This document shows, piece by piece, positions 37,650-46,704 of a stretch of DNA of 64,000 bases. The DNA comes from JAPSGM01 sp963777045. GTDB lineage: Bacteria; Chloroflexota; Limnocylindria; QHBO01. Every line of letters starts with the position of its first letter. Position 1 is the first letter of the stretch. Both the position numbers and the translations under genes were made by a program. Below the pieces are notes generated by a model, which searched no databases, was not told where the DNA came from, and saw only the letters and a list, made by a program, of their open reading frames with translations. The stretch is from NCBI GenBank assembly GCA_963777045.1, contig CAVZPD010000007.1:1-64000 (forward strand), in the 5' to 3' direction.

Positions 37650-38186
37650 ATGCCGACCGATACCAAGCGCGCCGCGGTGGCGGAGCTCGCGAAGCTACTT
37701 CGTGAGAGCTCGGCCATGGCGGTCGCCGACTACCGCGGCCTGAAGGTCGCCGAGATGCACACGGTGCGACGCACGCTGCGCGCCAGCGGCGTCGAGCTGC
37801 ACGTGGCCAAGAACCGGCTGTTGAAGATCGCGGCGGACGAGGCGCAGCGGCCAGAGCTCAAGCCGATGCTCGAGGGGCCGACGGCGCTAGCCACGGTCAC
37901 CGGTGACGCGGTGGCGATGGCCAAGGCCCTGCAGGAGGCGTTCCGTCCCCATTCCCGAGTCGTCACGGTTCGCGGCGGCATGCTGGGCGAGCAGGCGATC
38001 GACGCCGATGCCCTGGTCCGGCTGGCCAGCCTTCCGAGCCGCGAGATCCTGCTCGCCAAGTTCGCGGGCGGCATCGCCAGCCCGCTCACCGGGTTCGCCA
38101 GCGTCCTGGCGGCCAACCTCCGCAACCTGGCCGGCGTGCTCAACGCCGTGGCCGATCAGAAGCAGCAGACCGAGGGCGCGGCCTGA
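37650..38186 (+). CDS. rplJ: 50S ribosomal protein L10
   Basis: L10 anchors the L12 stalk to the ribosome. In this 178-residue protein the N-terminal rRNA-binding domain shows A-V-A-D-Y-R-G-L and H-V-A-K-N-R-L-L-K-I-A. The C-terminal helix that binds L12 dimers is at about 145-172 (F-A-S-V-L-A-A-N-L-R-N-L-A-G-V-L-N-A). The ATG at 37650 was chosen by family similarity. The best purine-rich stretch (AGGAGAGG) is about 16 bases upstream, unusually far, so translation may depend on leader folding. Confidence 0.96.
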   Translation: MPTDTKRAAVAELAKLLRESSAMAVADYRGLKVAEMHTVRRTLRASGVELHVAKNRLLKIAADEAQRPELKPMLEGPTALATVTGDAVAMAKALQEAFRPHSRVVTVRGGMLGEQAIDADALVRLASLPSREILLAKFAGGIASPLTGFASVLAANLRNLAGVLNAVADQKQQTEGAA

Positions 38187-38223
38187 GCCGCGGCACCCGG
38201 GTTAGAAGGAGTCAGATCAACCC

Positions 38224-38619
38224 ATGGCAACCAAGACCCTGAGCAAGGACGACATCCTCGAGGCGATCTCGAGCATGACCGTCCTGGAGCTGTCCGACCT
38301 CGTCAAGGCGGTCGAGGACAAGTTCGGCGTCACCGCGGCCGCTCCCGTCGCCGCGGCCGCAGCCCCGGCTGCCGGTGGCGAGGCCGCAGCGGCCGCGCCG
38401 GAGGAGAAGACCGAGTTCGATGCCGTCCTCACGGAAGTCGGCGCCAACAAGATCCTCGTGATCAAGGCCGTGCGCGAGCTGACGGGCCTGGGCCTCAAGG
38501 AGGCGAAGGACCTCGTCGATGCGGCGCCGAAGCCGGTCAAGGAAGGCGTCACCAAGGAGGAGGCCGAGCAGGTCAAGGAGAAGCTGGCCGAGGCGGGCGC
38601 AAGCGTCGACGTCAAGTAG
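38224..38619 (+). CDS. rplL: 50S ribosomal protein L7/L12
   Basis: L12 recruits and stimulates translational GTPases. The 131-residue protein has the N-terminal dimerisation domain (1-35, with M-T-V-L-E-L-S-D-L-V-K-A-V-E), an Ala/Pro/Gly hinge (about 40-60), and the C-terminal domain with K-I-L-V-I-K-A-V-R-E-L-T-G-L-G-L-K-E-A-K. The ATG at 38224 follows AAGGAG. It is the last gene of this ribosomal block; rpoB, its usual neighbour, is 9 kb away. Confidence 0.98.
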   Translation: MATKTLSKDDILEAISSMTVLELSDLVKAVEDKFGVTAAAPVAAAAAPAAGGEAAAAAPEEKTEFDAVLTEVGANKILVIKAVRELTGLGLKEAKDLVDAAPKPVKEGVTKEEAEQVKEKLAEAGASVDVK

Positions 38620-38642
38620 CCCCGACAGCGCATTCGGATGGG

Positions 38643-38672
38643 CCGGTCCCGCAGGTCGGGGCCGGTCCTTCT
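38643..38672 (+). terminator. Terminator after rplL
   Basis: CCGGTCCCG (38643-38651) and CGGGGCCGG (38657-38665) form a 9-bp stem with one G-T pair and loop CAGGT, followed by TCCTTCT. It probably ends the rplJ-rplL transcript, which fits the absence of rpoB downstream. Confidence 0.7.
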
Positions 38673-38806
38673 GCGTACGCGGCTTTTCGGCGTGAACGGG
38701 CCGGGTGGCAAGGTAGCGCCGGGACCTCCGGCCCTGTCGGCGCCGTGCGCCGTCGCGCGATCCTTCGGTCGGTGCGCATAACTCCACAGCGTCCTGGAGG
38801 CCCGGC

Positions 38807-39331
38807 ATGACCGAAACGCTTCGTTCCACTGATCCGCTGCGCGATCGGCATCGCCAGCTGGTGTCGCAGGTCGAGGATCTGCGCATCGCGGCAGCGGGCG
38901 CCGGCGACTCCGACCGCGCCGCGGTCCAGCAGCGCGTCGCCCGCGCGCTGGCGCTGCTCGACACCGGGCTCGTTCCCCACGCGCAGGTCGAGGAGGAGTC
39001 GCTCTACCCGACGGTGGAGGAACTGATCGGATCCCCCGGCTGCACGGCCACCATGCGTCGCGACCACGTCGAGATCGCGCGGATGACGGAGGCCCTGCGC
39101 TTCCTGCAGATGCGCCTCCAGCACAACCCGACGCGTGAGACGAACGAGGCGCTGCGGCGCCTCCTCTACGGCCTCTACGCGGTGGTGATGCTGCACTTCG
39201 CGAAGGAGGAGGAGCTGTACCTGCCACTCCTCGACCGCGAGCTTGCCGGCGAGGCGCTGGACCGGCTCCTGCGCGGCATGGACGAGCGCACGAAGGCGGA
39301 GGCGGCCGCGCTCGGCGCGGAGGCGAACTGA
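38807..39331 (+). CDS. Hemerythrin-domain protein
   Basis: This 174-residue all-helical protein has the HHE cation-binding pattern of hemerythrin-like proteins. Candidate di-iron ligands are H16 in R-D-R-H-R, H-A-Q-V-E-E-E-S-L-Y-P (H58, E62), R-R-D-H-V-E (H87) and H-F-A-K-E-E-E-L-Y-L-P (H130, E134). Such proteins bind O2, NO or iron, or act as sensors; which one is not clear here. The ATG at 38807 follows TGGAGG. It is convergent with the response regulator gene at 39339, 7 bases away, and may belong functionally with that two-component system. Confidence 0.85.
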   Translation: MTETLRSTDPLRDRHRQLVSQVEDLRIAAAGAGDSDRAAVQQRVARALALLDTGLVPHAQVEEESLYPTVEELIGSPGCTATMRRDHVEIARMTEALRFLQMRLQHNPTRETNEALRRLLYGLYAVVMLHFAKEEELYLPLLDRELAGEALDRLLRGMDERTKAEAAALGAEAN

Positions 39332-39338
39332 AACTCTC

Positions 39339-39692
39339 TCAGGCGCTGTAGCGCTCGACGGCCCCGATCAGCTCCGACATCGCGAAGGGCTTTTCGACGA
39401 GGCCGACGGCACCGATCTCAGCGGCCCAGCGTCGCGCATCGGCCGCCGCGGTCATCACCACCACCGGCACCACCAGGCCGCTCTCGCGCAGCGCCTGCGC
39501 GAAGCGCCAGCCGTCCATGCGCGGCATGCGCATGTCGAGCAGCACCAGGCGCGGCCGCTGCTGGCGCGCCTTGGCCAGCGCCTCGAGGCCGTCGGCCGCC
39601 ATGTCGACCTCGATGCCCTCGCCCTCGAGGACGTCACGCACCGCCTCGCGGATCGCGGCGTCGTCGTCCACCACGAGGACCGGCCGCGTCAT
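39339..39692 (-). CDS. Single-domain response regulator
   Basis: This 117-residue CheY-like receiver domain has no output domain. D9/D10 (V-V-D-D-D) form the acidic pocket, D53 in V-L-L-D-M-R-M-P is the phosphorylation site, T81 (V-V-M-T-A) and K101 (V-E-K-P-F) complete the active site. It is translationally coupled to the histidine kinase: its ATG overlaps the kinase stop in ATGA. It probably works by phosphotransfer or protein contact. Confidence 0.93.
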   Translation of the reverse strand: MTRPVLVVDDDAAIREAVRDVLEGEGIEVDMAADGLEALAKARQQRPRLVLLDMRMPRMDGWRFAQALRESGLVVPVVVMTAAADARRWAAEIGAVGLVEKPFAMSELIGAVERYSA

Positions 39693-41545
39693 GTGGCTGG
39701 CTCGGCAATGGGTGGCGCCGGTGCCGGCGTCGGGTCGTCGGCGGCGACGAGCCGCGGCAGCCGCACGATGAACTGCGCTCCCTCGTTCACCCGACTGCTG
39801 ACCGATATCGTGCCGCCATGCGCTTCGGCAACCTGGCGGCAGATGTAGAGCCCCAGGCCCATCCCCGAATGGCGGCGGTCATCGGTATTTGTTCCGCGGT
39901 GGAAGCGTTCGAAGAGCCGCGGAAGGTCCGCCTCGGGGATGCCGATGCCACGGTCACGGACCTCCAGGATGACCTCCTCCCCACTGACGTGGAGGTCTAC
40001 CTCTACCTCCGCATCGCTGTACTTCAGGGCGTTGCCGACGAGGTTCTGGACCAGCTGTGAGATTCGCCGCTCGTCGAACGAGCCGGTGAGCGAAGCATCG
40101 CCCGAGAGGCGGACCCGCTGATCAGCCTGCGGCATCCCCTGCAGGTTGTCGCGCACGACCTGCACGAGGTCATGCGTGTCGAAGCGCAGCTCCTGCTCCT
40201 CCTCGGCGCGCATCAGGCCCAGGTACTCCTCCACCAGGTCGCGCAGCCGGATCGCCTCCGAATGCAGGCTCTCCAGGCGGCGCGAGGCGTTGTCGCCGGC
40301 TCCATTCGACTGCTGCAGCATCTCGACGTTCAGGAGGATGGTCGTCAGCGGCGTCCGTACGTCGTGGGCGACGACCGAGAGGAAGTCGTTCTTGAGGCGC
40401 GTCACCTCGGCCAGTGCCTGGACATGTGCGGCCTCCTGCAGCAGCTGCTGGCTGCGCAGGACAAGCGCTGCCTGCTCGGCCACCAGCTCTACCACCCGGA
40501 CGACGTCATCGGTGAATGCGGGCGGTCTCGCCGCGTAGACCGTGAGGACGCCCAGCGGCCTGCCAGCGCTGGTGACGGGCGTGGACACGATTGCCTGGAT
40601 TCCTGTCCTTCTGTAGTCCTCAGCGTGCTCGGGCGCGTCGCGCTGGGGGTTGCTCGTGTAGAACGTCCGCTGCCGCTCGAAGGACCGGCCCGATACGAAT
40701 TCCCCGGGACGGATGCGGTTGTGGCCGATGGGGTGGTCGCCGAAGAGCAACATGCCGCTGGCCTCGTCCCACAGCCCCAGCCGTGCTCCTTCCGCCCCGG
40801 TTGCGGCAATTGCCTGTCGCTCGAAGTGGGAGGCGACGGCACCGGCGTCCGGGAGGCGAACGAGGTCGGGCGAGGAGCTCAGCATGGTGCGCAGGGCCGG
40901 CTCCTGCCAGGCGCGACGAAGGAAGGCGGGCGGCGCGAAGCCGACGAAGTAGGAGAAGGCCATGACAACCGAAGCCACCTGGCTCACGACGGCGATCGCG
41001 TCACCCGCATCGGGCCACACCAGGCGGACCCCGGCCAGCAGCAGGACGCTGGCCAGGACGCCGGAACCGATGGCGACCGCCAGCATGCGTCGCTGCGTCA
41101 CGCCGGCGGTCCGCATCGCCTCGCGGAGGAAGGCGAGCGACGCGTACAGCCCCACGGTCACGAAGAACGCCACGGCGAGGAGGCTCAGCGCCGGGGGGTG
41201 CGGCTGCGGGGCGAGGATGCCGACGAGTGCGATGGCGATGTAGGCGACTGCCGCCCCCAGCATCAGGGCGGAATGCTGCGGCCTGAAGTCATCGACCAGG
41301 CGAAGCAGGAGGTACGGGAGCGTCACGACGCCCAGCCAGGTGATGATCGCGACGGTCTCCGGCGCATCGATCGAGAACAGGCGCACGACGTCGCCGACGA
41401 GCAGCAGCAGGGCGATGACGCCGAAGAACGCGAACGTGTCGAGTGAAACCCAGGAGAAGCGCCGCGCGAGTCTCGCTGCGGCGATGGCGAAGAGCGCCAG
41501 CAGTACAACCTGGTTGATGGCGCTCAAGAGGGCCTGGGCGCTCAC
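39689..41545 (-). CDS. Membrane sensor histidine kinase with GAF domain
   Basis: This 618-residue kinase has six to seven transmembrane helices in residues 1-210, a GAF-type sensor domain (about 245-385), a HisKA dimerisation domain with the phospho-acceptor in V-V-A-H-D-V-R-T-P-L (about H394), and a HATPase_c domain. The latter has the N box N-L-V-G-N-A-L-K-Y-S, the G1 box D-R-G-I-G-I-P and the G2 box G-M-G-L-G-L-Y-I-C. A short proline/alanine-rich tail follows. The GTG at 41545 is preceded by an excellent GGAGGAAG. The GAF text shows no clear haem or bilin cysteine. The cognate regulator is the overlapping downstream gene. The stimulus is unknown. Confidence 0.92.
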   Translation of the reverse strand: MSAQALLSAINQVVLLALFAIAAARLARRFSWVSLDTFAFFGVIALLLLVGDVVRLFSIDAPETVAIITWLGVVTLPYLLLRLVDDFRPQHSALMLGAAVAYIAIALVGILAPQPHPPALSLLAVAFFVTVGLYASLAFLREAMRTAGVTQRRMLAVAIGSGVLASVLLLAGVRLVWPDAGDAIAVVSQVASVVMAFSYFVGFAPPAFLRRAWQEPALRTMLSSSPDLVRLPDAGAVASHFERQAIAATGAEGARLGLWDEASGMLLFGDHPIGHNRIRPGEFVSGRSFERQRTFYTSNPQRDAPEHAEDYRRTGIQAIVSTPVTSAGRPLGVLTVYAARPPAFTDDVVRVVELVAEQAALVLRSQQLLQEAAHVQALAEVTRLKNDFLSVVAHDVRTPLTTILLNVEMLQQSNGAGDNASRRLESLHSEAIRLRDLVEEYLGLMRAEEEQELRFDTHDLVQVVRDNLQGMPQADQRVRLSGDASLTGSFDERRISQLVQNLVGNALKYSDAEVEVDLHVSGEEVILEVRDRGIGIPEADLPRLFERFHRGTNTDDRRHSGMGLGLYICRQVAEAHGGTISVSSRVNEGAQFIVRLPRLVAADDPTPAPAPPIAEPAT

Positions 41546-41684
41546 ATGTCTTCCTCCAAGTCGGCAGAGCACGCCGCGACGCAGGACGTCGCGCCCATCT
41601 GCGGCCGCTCGGTGGCGATCGTATCCTACACGCGCCCGCCGGCCGGGCAAGCAACCATGGCGCGCCGGGGCGAGGCCGACTCCG

Positions 41685-42752
41685 CTAACCCTCAGCGGCT
41701 GCGACCATGACCTCCGCGGCACTGCCGCAGGCGTGCGCGTCCGTGTCCAGGTGCGTCACCGCCCGTACGACCCGCGGTCCGAATTGGTTCAGCAGGACGC
41801 CCCGCGCGCGGCAGCGGTCGACGAACGCGTGAGCATCCGGTACCCCCGGCGCGTCGGCCAGGGAGAAGACGAGGATGTTGGTCTGCACCGTGGCGGGGTC
41901 GAGCTCGAACGCGTCGCTGGCGATGAGCCGCTGCGCGATGAGGCGCGCATTGGCGTGATCGTCCGCCAGGCGCTCCACGTTGTTGGCCAGGGCGTAGCTG
42001 CCCGCCGCCGCGAGGAAGCCTGCCTGCCGCATGGCGCCGCCGAGCATGCGCCGGTGCCGCCGCGCGAGGTCGATCAGCTCGGCCGATCCGGCGAGCAGCG
42101 AGCCGCCGGGCGCGCCGAGCCCCTTGGAGAGGGCCATGCTGACCAGGTCGAACGGTGCGGCAAGCGCGGCGGGTGGGAGCGCGCTGGCGACGGCCGCGTT
42201 CAGGAGGCGGGCTCCATCGCAGAAGGCGGCGATGCCGCGGTCATGCGCTGCGCCGCACACGGCCTTCGCATCGGCCACGGGGAAGACGAGGCCGCCCCCA
42301 CGATTGTGCGTGTTCTCGATCCAGACCAGGCTCGTCGGCGGAAGGAGCATGTGCCCGCTGGCCAGCGCCGCAGCCTCGAAGTCGGCGGTGCTGAAGAGGC
42401 CGAGGTCGGCTGGATCCCCTGCGTGGACGAGCTGCACACCCGCGTTCGCAGCCGCGCCGCCCGTCTCGTGGAGCTCCACGTGCGACTGCCATGGAACGAC
42501 CACGCTGTCGCCCGGGCTGGTCAGGACACGCAGGGCGACCTGGTCCGCCATCGTGCCGGTCGGCAGGAAGAGGGACGCCTCCTTGCCCAGCAGCCGAGCC
42601 ACTTCCTCCTGGAGCCGGTTGACCGATGGGTCCTCCCCGTACTGGTCGTCGCCCACCTCCGCCTCGGCGATCGCGTGGCGCATGCCCGGGGAGGGCAGCG
42701 TCACGGTATCGGAACGGAGGTCGATTCGGGCTGCCGGAGGAGTGGCTGACAC
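41685..42752 (-). CDS. ltaE: Low-specificity L-threonine aldolase
   Basis: This PLP enzyme cleaves threonine or allo-threonine to glycine and acetaldehyde. The 355-residue protein has the family N-terminus D-L-R-S-D-T-V-T-L-P (11-20), Y-G-E-D-P-S-V-N-R-L-Q-E (39-49), F-L-P-T-G-T-M-A-D-Q (62-71), E-N-T-H-N-R-G-G-G (146-154), C-D-G-A-R-L-L-N-A (178-186; D179 contacts the PLP nitrogen) and the PLP lysine K210 in A-L-S-K-G-L-G-A-P. The start is GTG at 42752, and the start of prfC is about 210 bp away on the other strand. No operon partner. Confidence 0.94.
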   Translation of the reverse strand: MSATPPAARIDLRSDTVTLPSPGMRHAIAEAEVGDDQYGEDPSVNRLQEEVARLLGKEASLFLPTGTMADQVALRVLTSPGDSVVVPWQSHVELHETGGAAANAGVQLVHAGDPADLGLFSTADFEAAALASGHMLLPPTSLVWIENTHNRGGGLVFPVADAKAVCGAAHDRGIAAFCDGARLLNAAVASALPPAALAAPFDLVSMALSKGLGAPGGSLLAGSAELIDLARRHRRMLGGAMRQAGFLAAAGSYALANNVERLADDHANARLIAQRLIASDAFELDPATVQTNILVFSLADAPGVPDAHAFVDRCRARGVLLNQFGPRVVRAVTHLDTDAHACGSAAEVMVAAAEG

Positions 42753-42855
42753 GACGCGGATGGTAGCGGGATCCGGCGACCGATGGCCTCGCCGGGGAAG
42801 CGCGATATCGCGGACTGGGCCTCTGACGGGGCTCGGCCAGCAATCAGCGGGGCCC

Positions 42856-42885
42856 TTTGTCGCGACACGCAACCGTCGCGTACAC
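42856..42885 (+). promoter_or_regulatory. Promoter of prfC
   Basis: TTGTCG, an 18-base spacer and TACACT, ending 80 bases before the prfC start. Confidence 0.5.
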
Positions 42886-42964
42886 TCGGAGTGACCGAAC
42901 AAACCCAGCTGCCCGCCGCGGAACCGCTTGCTGGCTGCGACCCAACAGACCAGGAAGTTCATCC

Positions 42965-44566
42965 GTGACCCTCACCCGACCCGTCCATCGCGACACGGCC
43001 GACCTGCTCTCAGCCGCTGCGCGGCGCCGCACGTTCGCGATCATCAGCCACCCCGACGCCGGCAAGACGACCCTGACCGAGAAGCTGCTGCTCTTCGGCG
43101 GCGCGGTGGAGGAGGCTGGATCGGTGCGCGCCCGTCGCCAGTCGCGCGGCACGGTCAGCGACTGGATGGAGATGGAGCGCCGCCGTGGCATCAGCGTCAG
43201 CTCCACGGTCCTGCGCTTCGAGCACGGCGGCCACCAGTACAACCTGGTCGACACTCCTGGCCACGCCGACTTCAGCGAGGACACCTACCGGACGCTCTGG
43301 GCCGTGGATGCCGCGCTGATGGTGCTCGACGCCGGTAAGGGCCTGGAGCCGCAGACGCTCAAGCTCTTCCAGGTCTGCCGCATGCGCGGCCTGCCCATCG
43401 TGACCTTCATCAACAAGTGCGACAGGCCGATGCTGCCGCCGCTGGCCCTCCTCGACCAGATCGAGGCCCGGATCGGCGTGCGGCCGGTGCCGCTGAACTG
43501 GCCAATCGGCATCCACGGCAACCTCGCCGCATTGCTCGACATCGGTCCAGGCGAGGTCGTGGAGTCGCAGGCGACCGTCCACGGCGCCACCGCCGGCGGT
43601 GCGCGGCGCACCCCGGCCGATACCTGGGACGCGGGCGCCAGGGAGGCCGACTGGGCGGAGGCGCGCGAGGAGGTCGCGCTCGTCGCCGACGCGGTGCATC
43701 GGGCCGATGTCCTTGCCGAGCGGGTCACGCCGGTCTTCTTCGGCAGCGCGCTCACGAATGCGGGCCTTTCGCTCCTGCTCGAGCGCTTCGCTGACTTCAG
43801 CCCGCCGCCGGCACCGAGGGCAGGCACCGACGGCGACGCTCCGCCGATCGACGGCCAGTTCAGCGCCCAGGTCTTCAAGGTCCAGGCCAACACCGATCCG
43901 CGTCACCGCGATCGCGTGGCGTTCATGCGGATCAGCAGCGGGCGCTTCGAACGGGGCATGACGGCCTTCAACCAGCGGACCGGCCGGCGCCTCTCGCTGA
44001 GCTACTCGAACGAGCTGTTCGGCCAGGAGCGCCAGACGATCGACAGCGCCGTACCGGGCGACGTGATCGGCATCGTGAACGCCACCGGCGTCCAGGTGGG
44101 CGACACGCTCTCCGAGGACGGGACGATCGCCTACCCACCGATCCCCGAATTCCTCCCGGAGCGCTTCGCCACGATCCGCAACGTCGACGCCTCGCGTTAC
44201 AAGCAGTTCCACGCGGGCATGCGACAGCTCGAGGAGGAGGGCGTCATCCGCGTCCTGCATCGTGCCGATGGAACGGGGGAGCGCCTGGTCGGCGTGGTCG
44301 GTGAGTTGCAGCTCGAGGTCGCCGTGGAGCGGCTCACCAATGAGTTCGGCTGCCGCGTGGAGCGCCATGCAGCGGTGTGGGAGGCTTGCCGCGCGATCGA
44401 CCCGCACGACGCTCCCCGCGTGCCGGCGCAGCGCAACCTGGCGATCGTCACCGATGGCTCCGGCCGGACCCTGGTTCTCGCCACGAGCAGCTTCGTCTTC
44501 GAGCGACTCGACCGAGATGTGCATGACCTGCGGTGGCAGGCTGCCGGAGTCGATCCCGAGGCCTAG
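42965..44566 (+). CDS. prfC: Peptide chain release factor 3
   Basis: RF3 is a GTPase that recycles RF1/RF2 after termination. The 533-residue protein has G1 at 29-36 (H-P-D-A-G-K-T-T), the G2 region R-R-G-I-S-V-S-S-T, G3 D-T-P-G-H and G4 N-K-C-D. Domain II has Q-V-F-K-V-Q-A-N. Domain III is of RF3 type, with R-F-E-R-G-M and V-V-G-E-L-Q-L-E-V. The GTG at 42965 was chosen because family similarity begins with the first helix; a frame from 42857 is open but unrelated. It is alone in its operon, inside the segment separating rplL from rpoB. The 3' flank is a zone of gene remnants. Confidence 0.96.
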   Translation: MTLTRPVHRDTADLLSAAARRRTFAIISHPDAGKTTLTEKLLLFGGAVEEAGSVRARRQSRGTVSDWMEMERRRGISVSSTVLRFEHGGHQYNLVDTPGHADFSEDTYRTLWAVDAALMVLDAGKGLEPQTLKLFQVCRMRGLPIVTFINKCDRPMLPPLALLDQIEARIGVRPVPLNWPIGIHGNLAALLDIGPGEVVESQATVHGATAGGARRTPADTWDAGAREADWAEAREEVALVADAVHRADVLAERVTPVFFGSALTNAGLSLLLERFADFSPPPAPRAGTDGDAPPIDGQFSAQVFKVQANTDPRHRDRVAFMRISSGRFERGMTAFNQRTGRRLSLSYSNELFGQERQTIDSAVPGDVIGIVNATGVQVGDTLSEDGTIAYPPIPEFLPERFATIRNVDASRYKQFHAGMRQLEEEGVIRVLHRADGTGERLVGVVGELQLEVAVERLTNEFGCRVERHAAVWEACRAIDPHDAPRVPAQRNLAIVTDGSGRTLVLATSSFVFERLDRDVHDLRWQAAGVDPEA

Positions 44567-44611
44567 TGCCGCAAGCCCTGGACGGCGCGACTCGCTGAGC
44601 ACCTTCGTGTT

Positions 44612-44863
44612 CGTGCTGTTCACCGCTCGGACGCGGGTCCTGTGCTCCTTGCGGGGGCCGTCCTCCCCATGTTCGGTGTGACTGACGTGACCCAGGGCGG
44701 CGGGATGCTTGCGCTTGTGCCAGGCGGCCTCTTCGAGCTGATTCTGCCGATCTGGCTTCTCGCCAAGGGCTTCGGCCATCCGGTCGGCGCGGAGCCGACG
44801 TTGCCGAATGCTGCCGATCACGCACCTATCGGGGATTCGCCTGGGGTCACCGCCGCACCGTAG
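44612..44863 (+). pseudogene. C-terminal fragment of a DUF4386-like membrane protein
   Basis: The readable frame ends in a hydrophobic helix with F-E-L-I-L-P-I-W-L-L-A-K-G-F, the hallmark of the last helix of DUF4386 proteins. It is preceded by part of another helix (V-L-L-A-G-A-V-L-P-M-F-G). The rest of the about 220-residue family protein is missing upstream; prfC ends only 45 bases away. No start or ribosome-binding site is convincing. I call it a remnant of a once complete gene. Confidence 0.5.
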
Positions 44864-44957
44864 CGGTCGCCCGGCAGCCACCGCTGGTGGCAGCGCGCTC
44901 CCCACTGGACCGATGTTGGGACCACGCGAATGATTCGAGGGTTGCTCTCGCGGCGCG

Positions 44958-45133
44958 CGATAGATCGGTCCATCCACGGCCTGGCGTCCCGTTCAGGTCC
45001 AGTCCTGCCGATGTATCGGTACAAGGTGAGCGTGGACGCTGCCGGGAGGCGCACTTCAGGCACGGGCTGTACCGATAGATCAGCCAGATGAACGCCTGAA
45101 CCGCGCGTTTGGCGCAGAACTGCCGATCTATCG
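44958..45133. repeat. Four-box CGATAGATC array B
   Basis: Boxes are CGATAGATC at 44958-44966, reverse ATGTATCGG at 45011-45019 (one base changed), forward at 45073-45081 and reverse GATCTATCG at 45125-45133. Centre spacings are 53, 62 and 52, matching array A at 8623-8799. Sequence between boxes is unrelated to array A. It lies in the gap after the DUF4386 remnant. Confidence 0.8.
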
Positions 45134-45234
45134 TGTTGAGTGTCATCCGAGCGCTGCCTTGGATAGGTCCAAGCACCGGGTGCCGACCCCCACCAAACGC
45201 TGGTTCGCCCTCGTCCCGCAGTGAGGGCGATGGG

Positions 45235-45440
45235 TCAAGGACCCTCTGCGTCATCGGGGCCGCGGGTGCCTGCGCGTACGCGAACTGCGCGAGAACGAAG
45301 GCGGCCTCGAAGAGGTTGAACGCTGGCGCCGTGACGTAGAAGGCCGCGCTGAAGATCATGGAACACACCGAGCACTGCCGGGATCAACGGCACCTGGAAC
45401 CCGTCATGGACACGTCGGCCGGAATGGGTTCCCCCAGGCG
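45235..45440 (-). pseudogene. Frameshifted membrane-protein remnant
   Basis: Two minus-strand frames join near 45362 to give hydrophobic text: V-P-L-I-P-A-V-L-G-V-F in one frame, then M-I-F-S-A-A-F-Y-V-T-A-P-A-F-N-L-F-E-A-A in the next. Together they look like two membrane helices of one protein broken by a frameshift. No family was recognised, and chance open frames in GC-rich DNA cannot be excluded. Confidence 0.3.
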
Positions 45441-45588
45441 GCTCGTGTCCCGATGGGGCTGACTGGCACTTGGTCCATCGCCAGGCCGACCGATACGCTG
45501 CCCGCAAGCCTCGGGGCGCTTCGACGTGCGGCTCTTCAGGTGTGGTTCCCGTTCACGTGCGTCCGCAACGGAGGCCTTGAGTCCAGCC

Positions 45589-46281
45589 ATGCACCACCGA
45601 GTCGGCTTCTGGGCGGCCGTTCTGACCGTCCTCGTCACGGCGACGTTCGCGGTCGCCGGGTTCTTGGCGCCCGGCAGGAGTGGCCCCTTCTGCGGGCCGA
45701 CCACATGGGCCTGCATCCCCGCCCCGTATGTCGATGTGGCTCAGTTCATCCCCGGCGATTACCTGTGGATGATCCCGGGCATCCTGCTGACGCCGGTCTT
45801 CGTCGTGCTCATCGCCGCCATCCACGACTACGCATCGGAGCCGCGGAAGATCTTCAGCCGGATCGCCCTGGCCTTCGCACTGACCTACGCGATCGTCATC
45901 GGGGGCACCTACTTCGCCCAGTTCGCGGTCGTCATCCCGAGCCTGCACGCCGGTGAGACCCAGGGCCTCTCGCTGTTCAGTCAGTACAACCCGCACGGAC
46001 TGTTCATCGCCGGCGAGGTGCTCGGCTACTTGGCCATGAGCCTCGCCTTCGTGTTCGCCGGCGCGGTGTTCGCGGGCCGCCGCATCGAGCGCGCGATCCG
46101 CTGGCTGTTCATGGGCGGCTTCGTCCTGGCCGTCGCGACATTCATCGGCTTCTGGATCGTCGGCGGCGACCTCATCGCCTTCGAGATAGCGGTCATCTCG
46201 ATCAACTGGATCGTCCTCATCGCCTCGGGGGTGCTCCTGAGCCTGGTGTTCCGGCGCGCCGGGCGGTCCGCGCGAAGCTAG
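45589..46281 (+). CDS. Integral membrane protein of unknown function
   Basis: This 230-residue protein has about six hydrophobic helices. The first (about 8-28) is followed by an external loop with two cysteines (G-P-F-C-G-P-T-T-W-A-C). The next contains W-M-I-P-G-I-L-L-T-P-V-F-V-V. A cytosolic A-I-H-D-Y-A-S-E-P-R-K-I-F motif precedes the third helix. The C-terminal pair ends in the basic tail R-R-A-G-R-S-A-R-S. The layout resembles DUF4386-type small membrane proteins but is not diagnostic. The ATG at 45589 was chosen over an upstream frame with basic, non-hydrophobic text. It is the only intact gene in this zone. Confidence 0.7.
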   Translation: MHHRVGFWAAVLTVLVTATFAVAGFLAPGRSGPFCGPTTWACIPAPYVDVAQFIPGDYLWMIPGILLTPVFVVLIAAIHDYASEPRKIFSRIALAFALTYAIVIGGTYFAQFAVVIPSLHAGETQGLSLFSQYNPHGLFIAGEVLGYLAMSLAFVFAGAVFAGRRIERAIRWLFMGGFVLAVATFIGFWIVGGDLIAFEIAVISINWIVLIASGVLLSLVFRRAGRSARS

Positions 46282-46521
46282 CGCTCAGCGGGGTTTCGGT
46301 CGAACGCGTATCGGCGTCCGGCAAGTGCTCAGCCATTGACGCCCGGTGAACAACACCTGGGCCACGTGGTGCGATGGCCGGGAACCGGAACACGACGCGC
46401 GCCGAGGGTGGGCAACCGCTTGACCGGCGTAGAAGCCTGCCGAAGGGTACAGTGCGGGACCTGGCCGTGGCGGCGCGTCGGATTCACCAGGAGAGAGCAA
46501 AAGGACTTCCCGCCACGAGCC

Positions 46522-46704
46522 ATGAAGGTCTCTGTGACGTTCGATTGGCGAGACATCGGCGAGGTTCGACTCGCCGGGAGCGCCCTCGTCTTTCCGGCAT
46601 TGATGGACGAGCCGGGCGTCTACCGATTCGGGTTCAGCGGACACCGAGCCGATGGGTCCTACGTCGGCGCGGCATTGTTAAGCCCCATCCAAGGTCCGGC
46701 CTGA
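46522..46704 (+). pseudogene. Truncated GIY-YIG-like domain
   Basis: The 60-residue frame contains F-P-A-L-M-D-E-P-G-V-Y-R-F-G-F-S-G and then G-S-Y-V-G-A-A, matching the first two strands of a GIY-YIG endonuclease domain (G-V-Y...Y-V-G). The catalytic Arg, Glu and Asn regions that should follow are missing because the frame ends at a stop. No continuation is visible in other frames. It is probably a 3'-truncated relic. Confidence 0.4.
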
